From Pseudoglutamicibacter albus (GTDB taxonomy: Bacteria > Actinomycetota > Actinomycetes > Actinomycetales > Micrococcaceae): a stretch of 64,000 nt of DNA. Shown piece after piece: positions 18,954-27,208 of the stretch (positions are counted from its first letter, which is position 1; every line of letters starts with the position of its first letter). The stretch lies in the NCBI RefSeq assembly GCF_022346425.1, contig NZ_JAKRCW010000004.1, positions 62,001 through 126,000 on the forward strand. The letters are read 5' to 3'. The notes under the pieces were generated by a model. The model made no database searches. It was given only the letters and a program-made list of their open reading frames with translations, and was not told the origin of the DNA. The position numbers and the translations under genes were made by a program.

Positions 18954-19412
18954 ATGACACTCGGACCGATCACGGCGGCTTCACCTGTTGACGACCGTGA
19001 ACGCTCATGGGCGGACACGCTCAAAGCGCATAATCGCCGTGTCACCAAGCAACGGATGGCGGTGATGCGAGCAACAGCCGCGTCATCCCATGCGTCGGCA
19101 GAACAGATCCACAAGTACGCATCGGAAGCTCTACCCCAGTTAGCGCTTTCAACCACGCACATGATCCTGCATGACCTCACGAACGTGAGGCTGTTACGGC
19201 GCGTGGAAGTCCCTAACTCCCCCACCCTGTATGAGGTGGAGACCGGGGATAACCATCACCATGTTCAGTGCGTGAAATGCGGCAGACTTGAGGACGTGGA
19301 GTGTGCCCTCGGGCACGCCCCGTGCCTTGAACCTTCACACACCCACGGCATCGACATTGACGTGGCGGAGGTTCTCTACCGCGGTCTTTGCGAGGACTGC
19401 AAAGAAGCATAA
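18954..19412 (+). CDS. Fur family transcriptional regulator (FurA/CatR/PerR type)
   Basis: This 152-aa metalloregulator has an N-terminal winged helix (residues 20-95, NRRVTKQRMAVMRA is the usual first helix) and a C-terminal metal/dimerisation domain: HHH at 101-103, C106-x2-C109 and C146-x2-C149, the structural zinc site. Placement directly before a catalase gene, with 43 bases between, is the FurA-katG / CatR-catA arrangement, in which the regulator senses peroxide or iron and represses both genes. The palindrome at 18913-18935 is the likely autoregulatory site. The ATG at 18954 is preferred to a start three codons earlier; its ribosome-binding site is weak. Confidence 0.88.
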   Translation: MTLGPITAASPVDDRERSWADTLKAHNRRVTKQRMAVMRATAASSHASAEQIHKYASEALPQLALSTTHMILHDLTNVRLLRRVEVPNSPTLYEVETGDNHHHVQCVKCGRLEDVECALGHAPCLEPSHTHGIDIDVAEVLYRGLCEDCKEA

Positions 19413-19455
19413 GGTCGTCCACAAAGTTTCAATCTCATCCAAGTAAAGGAGCAAC

Positions 19456-20913
19456 ATGGCTGAGAACACCAAGCCCCACGGCACTGGTTCAACCACCCAA
19501 GCCGGCATCCCCGCGGTCAGCGACCGCAACTCGCTGACCGTTGGTCAGGACGGCCCGATCGTCCTGCACGACCACCACCTGGTCGAGACGCTGGCACACT
19601 TCAACCGCATGAACGTTCCAGAGCGCCGCCCACACGCAAAGGGTTCCGGCGCATTCGGTGAGCTCGAGGTCACCGAGGACGTTTCGAAGTGGACCAAGGC
19701 TGACTTCCTGCAGCCTGGCAAGAAGACCCCGATGCTGGCTCGTTTCTCCACGGTTGCTGGTGAGCTCGGCTCCCCAGACACGTGGCGTGACGTTCGCGGC
19801 TTCGCGCTCAAGTTCTACACCGAAGAGGGCAACTTCGACCTCGTCGGTAACAACACCCCAGTCTTCTTTGTGCGCGACCCAATGAAGTTCCCACACTTCA
19901 TCCGTTCGCAGAAACGCCTGCCTGAAAACGGCTTGCGCGACAACACGATGCAGTGGGACTTCTGGACCCAGAACCCAGAGACCGCACACCAGGTCTCCTA
20001 CCTCATGGGTGACCGCGGTATCCCTAAGAGCTACCGCCACATGAACGGCTACGGCTCCCACACCTACCTGTGGGTCAACGCTGAAGGCGAGCGCTTCTGG
20101 GTTCGCTACCACTTCCTTTCCCAGCAGGGTGTTGAGGGCCTCACCAACGAGGAAGCAGAGCACCTGGCAGGTACCGACGCCGAGGCTCACCGCCGCGACC
20201 TGTTCGAGGCAATCAAGAACGGCGACTACCCGAAGTGGGACATGCACGTTCAGATCATGCCGTACGAAGAGGCTAAGACCTACCGTCTGAACCCATTCGA
20301 CCTCACCAAGATCTGGCCGCTGGGTGACTACCCTCGCCACAAGGTCGGTACCTTCACGCTGAACCGCAACCCTGAGAACTTCTTCGCTGAGATCGAGCAG
20401 GCTGCTTTCTCCCCAGCGAACATGGTTCCAGGTACCGGTAACTCCCCAGACAAAATGCTGCTGGGCCGTAACTTCGCCTACGCGGATGCACAGCGCTACC
20501 GTATCGGCACCAACTTCCAGCAGCTACCTGTCAACCGTCCAATCAACGACGTCCACACCTACAACTTCGAGGGCAACATGTGGTACGAGCACACCGGTGC
20601 TCGCTCCGTTTACGCCCCGAACTCCTTCGGTGACTCGTGGTCGGATGAAGAGGGCCCGGTCGACAACGGTTGGGAAGCTGACGGCGACCTGACCCGCGCG
20701 GCCTACACACTCCGCAAGGACGACGACGACTTCTCGCAGGCACACGACCTGGTCCGCAACGTCTTCGACGACGCGGCCCGTGACCGCCTGGTCGAGACCG
20801 TATCCGGCGCACTCGCCGACGTTGTAGAGCCAGTCCTCTCCAACGCGATCGAGTACTGGAAGAACATCGACGAAGAAGTCGGCCAGCGCATCGAAGGCAA
20901 CGTCCGCAAGTAA
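19456..20913 (+). CDS. katA: Catalase (monofunctional, small-subunit haem type)
   Basis: The 485-aa enzyme decomposes hydrogen peroxide. It has the distal catalytic histidine (His60 in [12 protein letters not shown]), the haem-pocket asparagine segment [11 protein letters not shown], and the proximal haem ligand tyrosine (about Tyr342) in [13 protein letters not shown]. Length and motifs fit the small-subunit clade without the C-terminal flavodoxin-like domain. AAAGGAG about 6 bases upstream of the ATG is a strong ribosome-binding site. Codon use is strongly biased to C-ending codons, as expected for a highly expressed gene. It is co-directional with fur and ends at a 21-bp terminator hairpin. 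Confidence 0.97.
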   Translation: MAENTKPHGTGSTTQAGIPAVSDRNSLTVGQDGPIVLHDHHLVETLAHFNRMNVPERRPHAKGSGAFGELEVTEDVSKWTKADFLQPGKKTPMLARFSTVAGELGSPDTWRDVRGFALKFYTEEGNFDLVGNNTPVFFVRDPMKFPHFIRSQKRLPENGLRDNTMQWDFWTQNPETAHQVSYLMGDRGIPKSYRHMNGYGSHTYLWVNAEGERFWVRYHFLSQQGVEGLTNEEAEHLAGTDAEAHRRDLFEAIKNGDYPKWDMHVQIMPYEEAKTYRLNPFDLTKIWPLGDYPRHKVGTFTLNRNPENFFAEIEQAAFSPANMVPGTGNSPDKMLLGRNFAYADAQRYRIGTNFQQLPVNRPINDVHTYNFEGNMWYEHTGARSVYAPNSFGDSWSDEEGPVDNGWEADGDLTRAAYTLRKDDDDFSQAHDLVRNVFDDAARDRLVETVSGALADVVEPVLSNAIEYWKNIDEEVGQRIEGNVRK

Positions 20914-20938
20914 GCTGACGCGGCCTACCGCTTAAACG

Positions 20939-20982
20939 AGTGGGGGCGTCCAAACAGTTCAAACTGTTTGGACGCCCCCACT
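20939..20982. terminator. Terminator after katA, shared with folD
   Basis: Arms 20939-20959 and 20962-20982 are perfectly complementary (21 bp; the real loop will open to six bases, TTCAAA). It lies between the converging katA and folD genes. There is no long T-run on either side. Confidence 0.8.
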
Positions 20983-21043
20983 TCGCGTATCAAGCGAGGT
21001 TTCGTTCCGCTAGCCGGCTCGATTCCCCCTCTTGATGTGTTCT

Positions 21044-21928
21044 CTACTTCTTGAGGGAGCGCTCCGCGGCTTCAACAACGTTGGTCATGAGCAACGCAAC
21101 CGTCATCGGGCCCACACCACCCGGATTCGGCGAAAGGTAACCTGCTACCTCTTCAACCGCCGGGTCGACGTCGCCATAGACCTTATCGCGGCCGCCCTCA
21201 GGGTCCGGTTCGCGGGTGACCCCGACATCGAGCACCGCGGCACCCGGCTTGATGTCTTCAGCCTTGATCATGTGCTTCACACCGGCGCCGGCCACCACGA
21301 TGTCGGCCTGACGCAAGTGCTCGCTCATGTCCTTGGTTCCGGTGTGGGTCAGGGTCACGGTCGCGTTGTGTTCGCGGCGGGTCAGCAACAGGCCGATCGG
21401 GCGGCCGATCGTGACGCCGCGTCCCACAACGACCACGTGCTTGCCGGCGATCTCAACACCGTTGCGAGTCAAAAGCTCGATCACACCGCGCGGGGTGCAC
21501 GGCAACGGGGTGTCGATCGGGTCATTGACGTTGAGCACCAGCTTGCCGAGATTCGTTGGGTGCAGGCCATCCGCGTCCTTCTTCGGATCGATCCTCTCCA
21601 AGATCGCATCCGTGTCCAGGTGCTTCGGCAACGGCAACTGAACGATGTAGCCGTGGCAGGACTCGTCCGCGTTGAGCTCATCGATCAGAGCCTCGACGTC
21701 TTCCTGGGTCGCATCCGCAGGTAGTTCACGCATGATCGAGTTCATGCCCAAAGCAACCGACTGCTTGTGCTTCATCCCCACATACAGTTGCGAGGCAGGG
21801 TCAGCGCCCACCAGGACCGTAGCGATCCCCGGGGTCACACCCTGTTCCTTGAGCGCCTCGATACGCTCAGCGAGCTCTTCCTTGATCGCCTTGGACGCCG
21901 CGCGCCCATCAAGCTTTACTGCCGTCAT
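21044..21928 (-). CDS. folD: Bifunctional methylenetetrahydrofolate dehydrogenase / methenyltetrahydrofolate cyclohydrolase
   Basis: FolD interconverts 5,10-methylene-, methenyl- and 10-formyl-tetrahydrofolate, supplying formyl groups for purine synthesis. In this 294-aa protein the catalytic Tyr49 and Lys53 lie in [11 protein letters not shown], the NADP loop is [16 protein letters not shown], and the C-terminal signature [17 protein letters not shown] is intact. It starts 8 bases after the glyA stop codon, forming a glyA-folD unit that links serine cleavage to one-carbon reduction state. Confidence 0.96.
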   Translation of the reverse strand: MTAVKLDGRAASKAIKEELAERIEALKEQGVTPGIATVLVGADPASQLYVGMKHKQSVALGMNSIMRELPADATQEDVEALIDELNADESCHGYIVQLPLPKHLDTDAILERIDPKKDADGLHPTNLGKLVLNVNDPIDTPLPCTPRGVIELLTRNGVEIAGKHVVVVGRGVTIGRPIGLLLTRREHNATVTLTHTGTKDMSEHLRQADIVVAGAGVKHMIKAEDIKPGAAVLDVGVTREPDPEGGRDKVYGDVDPAVEEVAGYLSPNPGGVGPMTVALLMTNVVEAAERSLKK

Positions 21929-21936
21929 GACTCCCC

Positions 21937-23226
21937 TTACCAGTTCTCGTGGCCAGGATAGAGCGGGAAGTCAGCGGCGAGCTTATCCACGCGGGCACGC
22001 AACGCATCAACATCAGCGTTCTTGCCGTCACGCAAAGCAACCGCGATGATGTCAGCGACCTCGGTGAACTCCTTGTCGCCAAAGCCGCGGGTCGCCAGAG
22101 CCGGGGTGCCGATGCGCAGACCGGAGGTCACCATCGGCGGGCGTGGATCCCACGGGACTGAGTTGCGGTTGACCGTGATGCCGACCTCGTGCAGCAGGTC
22201 TTCGCCCTGCTGGCCATCGAGCTCGGATTCGCGCAGGTCAACCAGGACCAAGTGGACGTCGGTGCCGCCGGTCAGAACCGAAACACCGGTATCGGCAACG
22301 TCCTTGGCGGTCAGCCGTTCGGCGAGGATCTTGGCACCGCTCAGCGTGCGCTCCTGGCGGTTCTTGAACTCCTCAGAAGCGGCAACCTTGAACGCAACAG
22401 CCTTACCGGCGATCGCGTGCATGAGCGGGCCGCCCTGCTGGCCAGGGAACACTGCGGAGTTGATCTTCTTGGACATCTCAGCGGTGTTGGACAAGATCAC
22501 GCCCGAGCGTGGGCCGGCGAGCGTCTTGTGAACGGTCGAGGTCGTCACATCAGCTACGGGCACCGGGTTCGGGTGCAAGCCAGCCGCCACCAGGCCAGCG
22601 AAGTGCGCCATGTCCACCCACAGAAGCGCGCCAACCTCGTCGGCGATCGAACGGAAGGCCTCGAAATCCAGCTGGCGAGGGTACGCCGACCAGCCAGCAA
22701 CGATCACGTTCGGGCGGGCCTCAAGAGCCTGCTCACGCACCTTATCCATGTCGATGCGGAACGTCTCCGGGTCTACTTCGTAAGCGGCAACGTTGTAGAG
22801 CTTGCCGGAGAAGTTGAGCTTCATGCCGTGCGTCAAGTGGCCGCCGTGAGCGAGCGAAAGGCCCAGCATCGTGTCGCCTGGGTTGATCATCGCCGCCAAC
22901 GCGGCGGCGTTGGCGGAAGCTCCCGAGTGCGGCTGAACGTTGGCGAAACCCGCGCCGAACAGGGCCTTGACGCGGTCCCGCGCCAGGTCTTCAACCTGAT
23001 CCACGTATTCGCAGCCGCCGTAATAGCGGCGCCCCGGATAACCTTCGGCATACTTATTCGTCAGAACCGAGCCCTGAGCCTCCAAAACACCGCGCGGAGC
23101 GAAGTTCTCAGAAGCGATCATTTCCAGGGTGTCGCGCTGACGCCCCAATTCCTGATCGATCAGGGCAGCGATTTCGGGGTCAACCTCAGCAAGCGGCTGA
23201 TTAGTGACATCGGAAGTCTGTGACAC
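21937..23226 (-). CDS. glyA: Serine hydroxymethyltransferase
   Basis: GlyA splits serine into glycine and methylene-tetrahydrofolate using pyridoxal phosphate. This 429-aa protein has the PLP lysine in [13 protein letters not shown] (about residue 233), the preceding [14 protein letters not shown], and the N-terminal [13 protein letters not shown]. The start is GTG at 23226 with AGGAGAG five bases upstream. It is the first gene of glyA-folD. I looked for a folate or ZTP riboswitch in the 200-base leader and found no convincing one; a palindrome AGCGCTTAGCGCT-like element lies at 23246-23258. Confidence 0.97.
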   Translation of the reverse strand: MSQTSDVTNQPLAEVDPEIAALIDQELGRQRDTLEMIASENFAPRGVLEAQGSVLTNKYAEGYPGRRYYGGCEYVDQVEDLARDRVKALFGAGFANVQPHSGASANAAALAAMINPGDTMLGLSLAHGGHLTHGMKLNFSGKLYNVAAYEVDPETFRIDMDKVREQALEARPNVIVAGWSAYPRQLDFEAFRSIADEVGALLWVDMAHFAGLVAAGLHPNPVPVADVTTSTVHKTLAGPRSGVILSNTAEMSKKINSAVFPGQQGGPLMHAIAGKAVAFKVAASEEFKNRQERTLSGAKILAERLTAKDVADTGVSVLTGGTDVHLVLVDLRESELDGQQGEDLLHEVGITVNRNSVPWDPRPPMVTSGLRIGTPALATRGFGDKEFTEVADIIAVALRDGKNADVDALRARVDKLAADFPLYPGHENW

Positions 23227-23428
23227 GGGGCCTCTCCTGTGCAGCGCTTAGCGCTCGTTGGTGTTCGGCAACAGCGATGCCGCGGCACCCGGCACGTGAG
23301 GTGTCGAGTGAACACACGGCGGACGCCTCCATTCTAGCCCGTGAACACCCATCAGACACCGAACATAACTCGACGCACCAACTCAACGAATAGCAACCCC
23401 ACCGCAAGCCCCCGCTATCGTGAACCCT

Positions 23429-24307
23429 ATGGAGCGCAAAACTAGCCACCGCGATGTCAACAGCAGCCACCGTATTGTGGTGAGCTTGTCCTGCCCAGAC
23501 CAGCCGGGCATCGTCCACCACGTGACCGGGGCGCTGTTTCAAGCCGGCGGCAACATCGTGGAATCCCAGCAGTACGGTTCTGACCAGACCGGCACGTTCT
23601 TCATGCGGATTGAAGCGGACGTGTGTCTGCCCACCGTGGATGTCGAGGCTCATCTCCGCGCGGTCGCTCAGCAGTTCCAGATGGATTTGAAGGTGTGGGA
23701 CGCGGACGCGCCACTGCGGACCCTCATCATGTGTTCAAAGGCCCCGCACGCGCTCGAAGAGTTGTTGAGCCGCCAGCACGCAGGCTACCTGCCGATCGAG
23801 GTGCCGCTCATTGTCTCCAACCACACCGCGTTGAAGCCGCTCGCTGAGTTTTATGGCGTACCGTTCACGCACATCCCAGTCACGAAAGACACCAAGGCAG
23901 ACGCCGAGGCGAAGCTGCGTGAGCTTGTTGCTGAGCACGAGATCGACCTCGTGGTGCTCGCCCGTTACATGCAGATCCTCTCCGATGAGCTCTGCAACGA
24001 ACTATCTGGCCGGGCGATCAACATCCACCACTCGTTCCTGCCCTCCTTCAAGGGGGCCCGGCCGTACCACCAGGCGCATGCCCGCGGTGTCAAACTCATC
24101 GGCGCCACCGCGCACTATGTGACCAGCGACCTCGACGAAGGCCCGATCATCGACCAGGCCGTGACCCCGGTGCGTCACGACCGCACCCCGGAAGAACTCG
24201 TGCAGCAAGGTAGCGCTACCGAGGCACAGACGCTCGCGCGCGCGGTACGGTGGCACGCCCAGCATCGCGTGCTCCTGGACGGCCACCGCACGGTTGTCTT
24301 CGATTAG
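23429..24307 (+). CDS. purU: Formyltetrahydrofolate deformylase
   Basis: PurU hydrolyses 10-formyl-tetrahydrofolate to formate and tetrahydrofolate, balancing the one-carbon pool. The protein has an N-terminal ACT domain (VVSLSCPDQPGIVHHVTGAL) and a C-terminal formyltransferase fold with INIHHSFLPSFKGA and GATAHYVTSDLDEGPI, which carry the catalytic Asn, His and Asp. About 292 residues is standard. Start choice is open: ATG 23429 or an in-frame GTG at 23420. Neither has a ribosome-binding site, and a -10-like TATCGT ends at 23419, so a leaderless mRNA is possible. It diverges from glyA-folD, which makes its substrate. Confidence 0.93.
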   Translation: MERKTSHRDVNSSHRIVVSLSCPDQPGIVHHVTGALFQAGGNIVESQQYGSDQTGTFFMRIEADVCLPTVDVEAHLRAVAQQFQMDLKVWDADAPLRTLIMCSKAPHALEELLSRQHAGYLPIEVPLIVSNHTALKPLAEFYGVPFTHIPVTKDTKADAEAKLRELVAEHEIDLVVLARYMQILSDELCNELSGRAINIHHSFLPSFKGARPYHQAHARGVKLIGATAHYVTSDLDEGPIIDQAVTPVRHDRTPEELVQQGSATEAQTLARAVRWHAQHRVLLDGHRTVVFD

Positions 24308-24359
24308 GCACAGTTGTTTTCGACTGAACTGTTTATTTTCGACTGTTTATTTTCGACCG
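24293..24359. repeat. Degenerate tandem repeat echoing the purU 3' end
   Basis: GTTGTCTTCGATTAG (24293-24307, the last codons and stop of purU) is followed by GTTGTTTTCGACTGA (24313-24327) and two copies of TTTATTTTCGAC (from 24332 and 24346). Spacings are 20, 19 and 14 bases, so this is an irregular array. Confidence 0.5.
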
Positions 24360-24365
24360 CGCCGG

Positions 24366-24398
24366 AGGGCTCGGTTAGGCAGTGTTGCCCTAAGCCCT
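24366..24398. terminator. Probable bidirectional terminator between purU and rlmC
   Basis: AGGGCT (24366-24371) pairs with AGCCCT (24393-24398), with further inner pairing TTAGGCA/TTGCCCTAA and a small bulge. It overlaps the rlmC stop codon. Two genes converge here. Confidence 0.4.
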
Positions 24399-25535
24399 GC
24401 GTAGCAGCGCGATGACCTCCATGTGCGGGGTTTGAGGGAACATGTCGAACAAGCGCGCCTGCTCGATGCTCCAGTTGCTCATCGCGGCGAGGTCACGGGC
24501 GAGCGTGGTGGGGTTGCAACTCGAATAGATGATGCTCTCGGCTTCGCATTCGTTGAGCCACACGGGCAGGTCTGGACCTAGTCCGCGCCGAGGCGGATTG
24601 ACGATGATGAGCTCTGGCGCAGGTTTCTCGCGAACCCACTGCGTCGCATCAGCCGCGATGAACTCGACCTCGCTGATTCCCTGTTCGGCTGCCGCGGCGT
24701 TGCCGGCAGCGACCGCCTCGACAGAGGTCTCAACGCCGATCACGTGCCCGGCCCCGGCCTGGGCCGCTGTGAACCCGAAACCGCCGACGCCCGCATACAG
24801 ATCCCACACGGTCTCCGGCGGCCCTGCATGGCTGTCCGGCGAGGCTGCTGCGATCCACTCCCCCGCCTGGGCATAAAGCCCCTCGGCAACCGCCTGATTA
24901 GTCTGCACAAACCCTTGCGGACGAACCCGCAACGGCAGGCGGCTGATCGTGAGCGGGAACGTGGTTTCACCGGCTAGATGGATTTCTTCTTCTCCCTCGG
25001 CGAGCGCGACGTGATCCGGCAACATGTTGGCTGTCACGGTCACGATGTGCGGGGCTCTTTCGAGGAATCCTGCCAGGTTCGGCCGCAAGGCTTTGACGCC
25101 GGCGCGGGAGCGCATCACGAAGCGCAGCATGATCTGCCCGGCCTCGTTCAACGTCATGTGGACTTGTTTGAGCTCTCCGGCGCGCTCGGGGACGGAATAC
25201 GGGGCGAGCTTGCTGATGCGGATGAGCGAGTGGATCAGCCCGAACATGCGGGTCAGTTCCGGGTGGATCACCCTGCATTCGCGCAAGTCCACACCGCGGC
25301 GCTCCCGGTCCAGAATCCCGAAAGTCGGGCGTCGATAGGTTCCGCCCACCACCATTTTGATGCGGGTGCGGTAGCCCTGCTCAGGCCCAGTGAACGGTTC
25401 AAGCCAGGCCGTTGGCCCGTACGGCTCGAGCAACGTTTGAGCCTGGCTCTGTTTGAGTTCAACCTGTTGGGCGTAGGGCTGTTGAATGAGCGTGCAGGAT
25501 AAACACACTCCCGCATCGTAATAATCGCACTGCAT
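24390..25535 (-). CDS. rlmC: 23S rRNA (uracil-C5)-methyltransferase RlmC-like
   Basis: The N-terminus MQCDYYDAGVCLSC closely follows the RlmC pattern, with three Fe-S cysteines at 3, 11 and 14 and the fourth at about 87 (LRECRV). The methyltransferase domain has the SAM loop VWDLYAGVGGFGFTAAQ, IIVNPPRRGLG and the catalytic cysteine in IIYSSCNPTTLARDL. RlmC makes m5U747 in 23S rRNA in E. coli; position specificity here is by homology only, and the related RlmD/TrmA families are the alternatives. The frame is open 37 codons further upstream, but the ATG at 25535 matches the family N-terminus exactly. Length 381 aa. Confidence 0.88.
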   Translation of the reverse strand: MQCDYYDAGVCLSCTLIQQPYAQQVELKQSQAQTLLEPYGPTAWLEPFTGPEQGYRTRIKMVVGGTYRRPTFGILDRERRGVDLRECRVIHPELTRMFGLIHSLIRISKLAPYSVPERAGELKQVHMTLNEAGQIMLRFVMRSRAGVKALRPNLAGFLERAPHIVTVTANMLPDHVALAEGEEEIHLAGETTFPLTISRLPLRVRPQGFVQTNQAVAEGLYAQAGEWIAAASPDSHAGPPETVWDLYAGVGGFGFTAAQAGAGHVIGVETSVEAVAAGNAAAAEQGISEVEFIAADATQWVREKPAPELIIVNPPRRGLGPDLPVWLNECEAESIIYSSCNPTTLARDLAAMSNWSIEQARLFDMFPQTPHMEVIALLRRA

Positions 25536-25628
25536 GATGCATCCATTATGGCGGTAGATCCCGTTGCGTGATGCTTCACATACGCGTGCATGGCGAGCCG
25601 AACTCGCGGCGCGAGCGCGGGTTGGTGG

Positions 25629-26528
25629 ATGATGCTCGGTATGCAACGAAAGTCTGGCGCCTCACGAAAATTCAAGAAAACGTTTAACAAACTCATGGCC
25701 CTTGCTGTGACTGCGCTCTTGATTTTCGTGATCGGCAAGCTCTCCATCAACGGTAGTTCAACCGCACCGAATGAAACCGCGCCGGGTGAAAGCAAGCCCA
25801 GCGCGACCGCACCCTCCACGCCGGCGCCTTCCAAAACCGCGCCTTCCAAAACAGCGCCGTCCCAAACCGCGCCGGGTGACAATAAAGCCACTGATCCCGC
25901 GCGGTCTCATAATGCGGCAGCGGTCCTGGAGACCCTCGAGGTCAAGGGCCGCGCACCTAAGACCGGCTATAACCGTAAAGAGTCTTTCGGGCGGGCGTGG
26001 CTCGATACCGACCGTAACGGTTGCCGCACCCGCGACGACATCCTCAAGCGAGACCTGAGCGATATCACCCAACAAGGCCGCTGCGGCGTCGAAAAAGGTG
26101 TCCTACGTGACCCGTATTCGGGCGACATGATCAACTTTCAGCGCGGCCCCCGCACCTCCGAGGCGGTCCAGATCGACCATGTCGTAGCGTTATCTGACGC
26201 GTGGCAGAAGGGCGCCCAGAACTTGAGCAAACGCGAACGGATCTTGCTCGCGAATGACCCGCTGAACCTGCTAGCGGTCTCCGGGCCACTCAACCAGCAG
26301 AAATCTGACCGCGACGCCGCAAGCTGGCTCCCACCCAATAAGGCCTACAGGTGCCCGATGGTGGCCCGCCAGATCGCCGTGAAGTCCCGCTATAAACTGT
26401 GGGTCACCCAGGCTGAAAAGGACGCGATGAAACAGGTCCTGAAACGCTGCCCCGACCAAACCGTGCCCACCGAAGGGTTCGATCCCCAGGATGCTCCAGA
26501 GATGCCGAGCTCCTGGAAACAAGACTGA
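25629..26528 (+). CDS. Membrane-anchored HNH endonuclease family protein (GmrSD/DUF1524-like)
   Basis: After a short basic N-terminus comes one hydrophobic helix (about residues 20-42), then a P/A/S/T/K-rich linker with PSKTAPSKTAPSQTAPG repeats, then a nuclease domain. The domain shows DRNGCRTRDDIL, VQIDHVVALSDAW (about Asp183-His184) and LANDPLNLLAVSGPLNQQKSD followed by SWLPP, the usual pattern of secreted actinobacterial HNH nucleases. Topology puts the domain outside the cell, so roles in nutrient DNA use, defence or competition are possible. The start is uncertain: ATG 25629, 25632 or 25641; none has a clean ribosome-binding site. The gene diverges from rlmC. No immunity gene is apparent. 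Confidence 0.8.
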   Translation: MMLGMQRKSGASRKFKKTFNKLMALAVTALLIFVIGKLSINGSSTAPNETAPGESKPSATAPSTPAPSKTAPSKTAPSQTAPGDNKATDPARSHNAAAVLETLEVKGRAPKTGYNRKESFGRAWLDTDRNGCRTRDDILKRDLSDITQQGRCGVEKGVLRDPYSGDMINFQRGPRTSEAVQIDHVVALSDAWQKGAQNLSKRERILLANDPLNLLAVSGPLNQQKSDRDAASWLPPNKAYRCPMVARQIAVKSRYKLWVTQAEKDAMKQVLKRCPDQTVPTEGFDPQDAPEMPSSWKQD

Positions 26529-26573
26529 ACGGCTTTGGATGCAAGAGTGGGCCTGCGTCAGTAGGCTTGCTAC

Positions 26574-27095
26574 ATGGCACACATCATTGCACTCGATAAC
26601 GGCACCCCTGACGTGGGCGCTGCCGCATTCCTAGCCCCAACCGCCACGGTAAGTGGCGATGCAGTTTTAGCAGAAGACTCTTCGGCGTTCTATGGGGTAT
26701 CAGTCCGTGGGGATTCCGCGCCGATCCGCATCGGCGCCCGCACCAACCTGCAGGATAACGTGGTGGTCCACGCTGACCCTGAGTACCCGTGCACGCTCGG
26801 CGATGACGTTACGGTCGGCCACGCCGCAGTGGTGCACGGCTGCACGGTGGGTGATGGCACGCTCATCGGGATGTCGGCGACCATCATGAACGGCGCGGTC
26901 ATCGGCGAGCAGTCGCTCATCGCCGCTGGCGCGCTGGTTCTGGAGGGTATGGAGGTCCCTCCGCGCTCGCTGGTCGCCGGGGCTCCTGCGAAGGTTCGCC
27001 GCGAACTGACCGACGAGGAAGTCGCTGCACTCTCAACGTCCGCTGAAACCTACGTCGGCCTGGCTCGCCGCCACGCAGCAGCGCTAAGCAGCTAA
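26574..27095 (+). CDS. Gamma-class carbonic anhydrase family protein
   Basis: A left-handed beta-helix of hexapeptide repeats (for example IRIGARTNLQDNVVVHADPE) marks the gamma carbonic anhydrase / acyltransferase-like family. The three zinc-ligand histidines are present: His66 in VVHAD, and His83 and His88 in VGHAAVVHG. The 173-aa length matches bacterial Cam/YrdA proteins. Many members lack measurable anhydrase activity, so the function is by family. The start ATG has no strong ribosome-binding site. It follows the HNH gene by 45 bases and ends before a convergent terminator with icd. Confidence 0.85.
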   Translation: MAHIIALDNGTPDVGAAAFLAPTATVSGDAVLAEDSSAFYGVSVRGDSAPIRIGARTNLQDNVVVHADPEYPCTLGDDVTVGHAAVVHGCTVGDGTLIGMSATIMNGAVIGEQSLIAAGALVLEGMEVPPRSLVAGAPAKVRRELTDEEVAALSTSAETYVGLARRHAAALSS

Positions 27096-27116
27096 AGCAC
27101 TGCGGCGCTGCCACAC

Positions 27117-27164
27117 AAACACACTGGAACTTAAACACACTGACGTTTAAACACACGGGCGGCG
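27117..27164. repeat. Three 16-bp tandem units before the convergent terminator
   Basis: AAACACAC begins at 27117, 27133 and 27149, an exact 16-base period; the third unit runs into the terminator arm. No function is evident. Confidence 0.5.
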
Positions 27165-27187
27165 TGACCATGTGGTCACGCCGCCCG
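27156..27187. terminator. Bidirectional terminator between the gamma-CA gene and icd
   Basis: Perfect 15-base arms (27156-27170 and 27173-27187) flank CATG. The converging genes end on either side. Confidence 0.8.
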
Positions 27188-27208
27188 TTCGCTGTATCAG
27201 CGAGAAAC

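Noticed and set aside
23227-23400. Possible ZTP, glycine or folate riboswitch in the glyA leader.
   Set aside because: I looked for the conserved core sequences and pseudoknot partners on the minus strand and did not find them; only a short palindrome (23246-23258) and simple hairpins are present. A covariance-model search would settle it.
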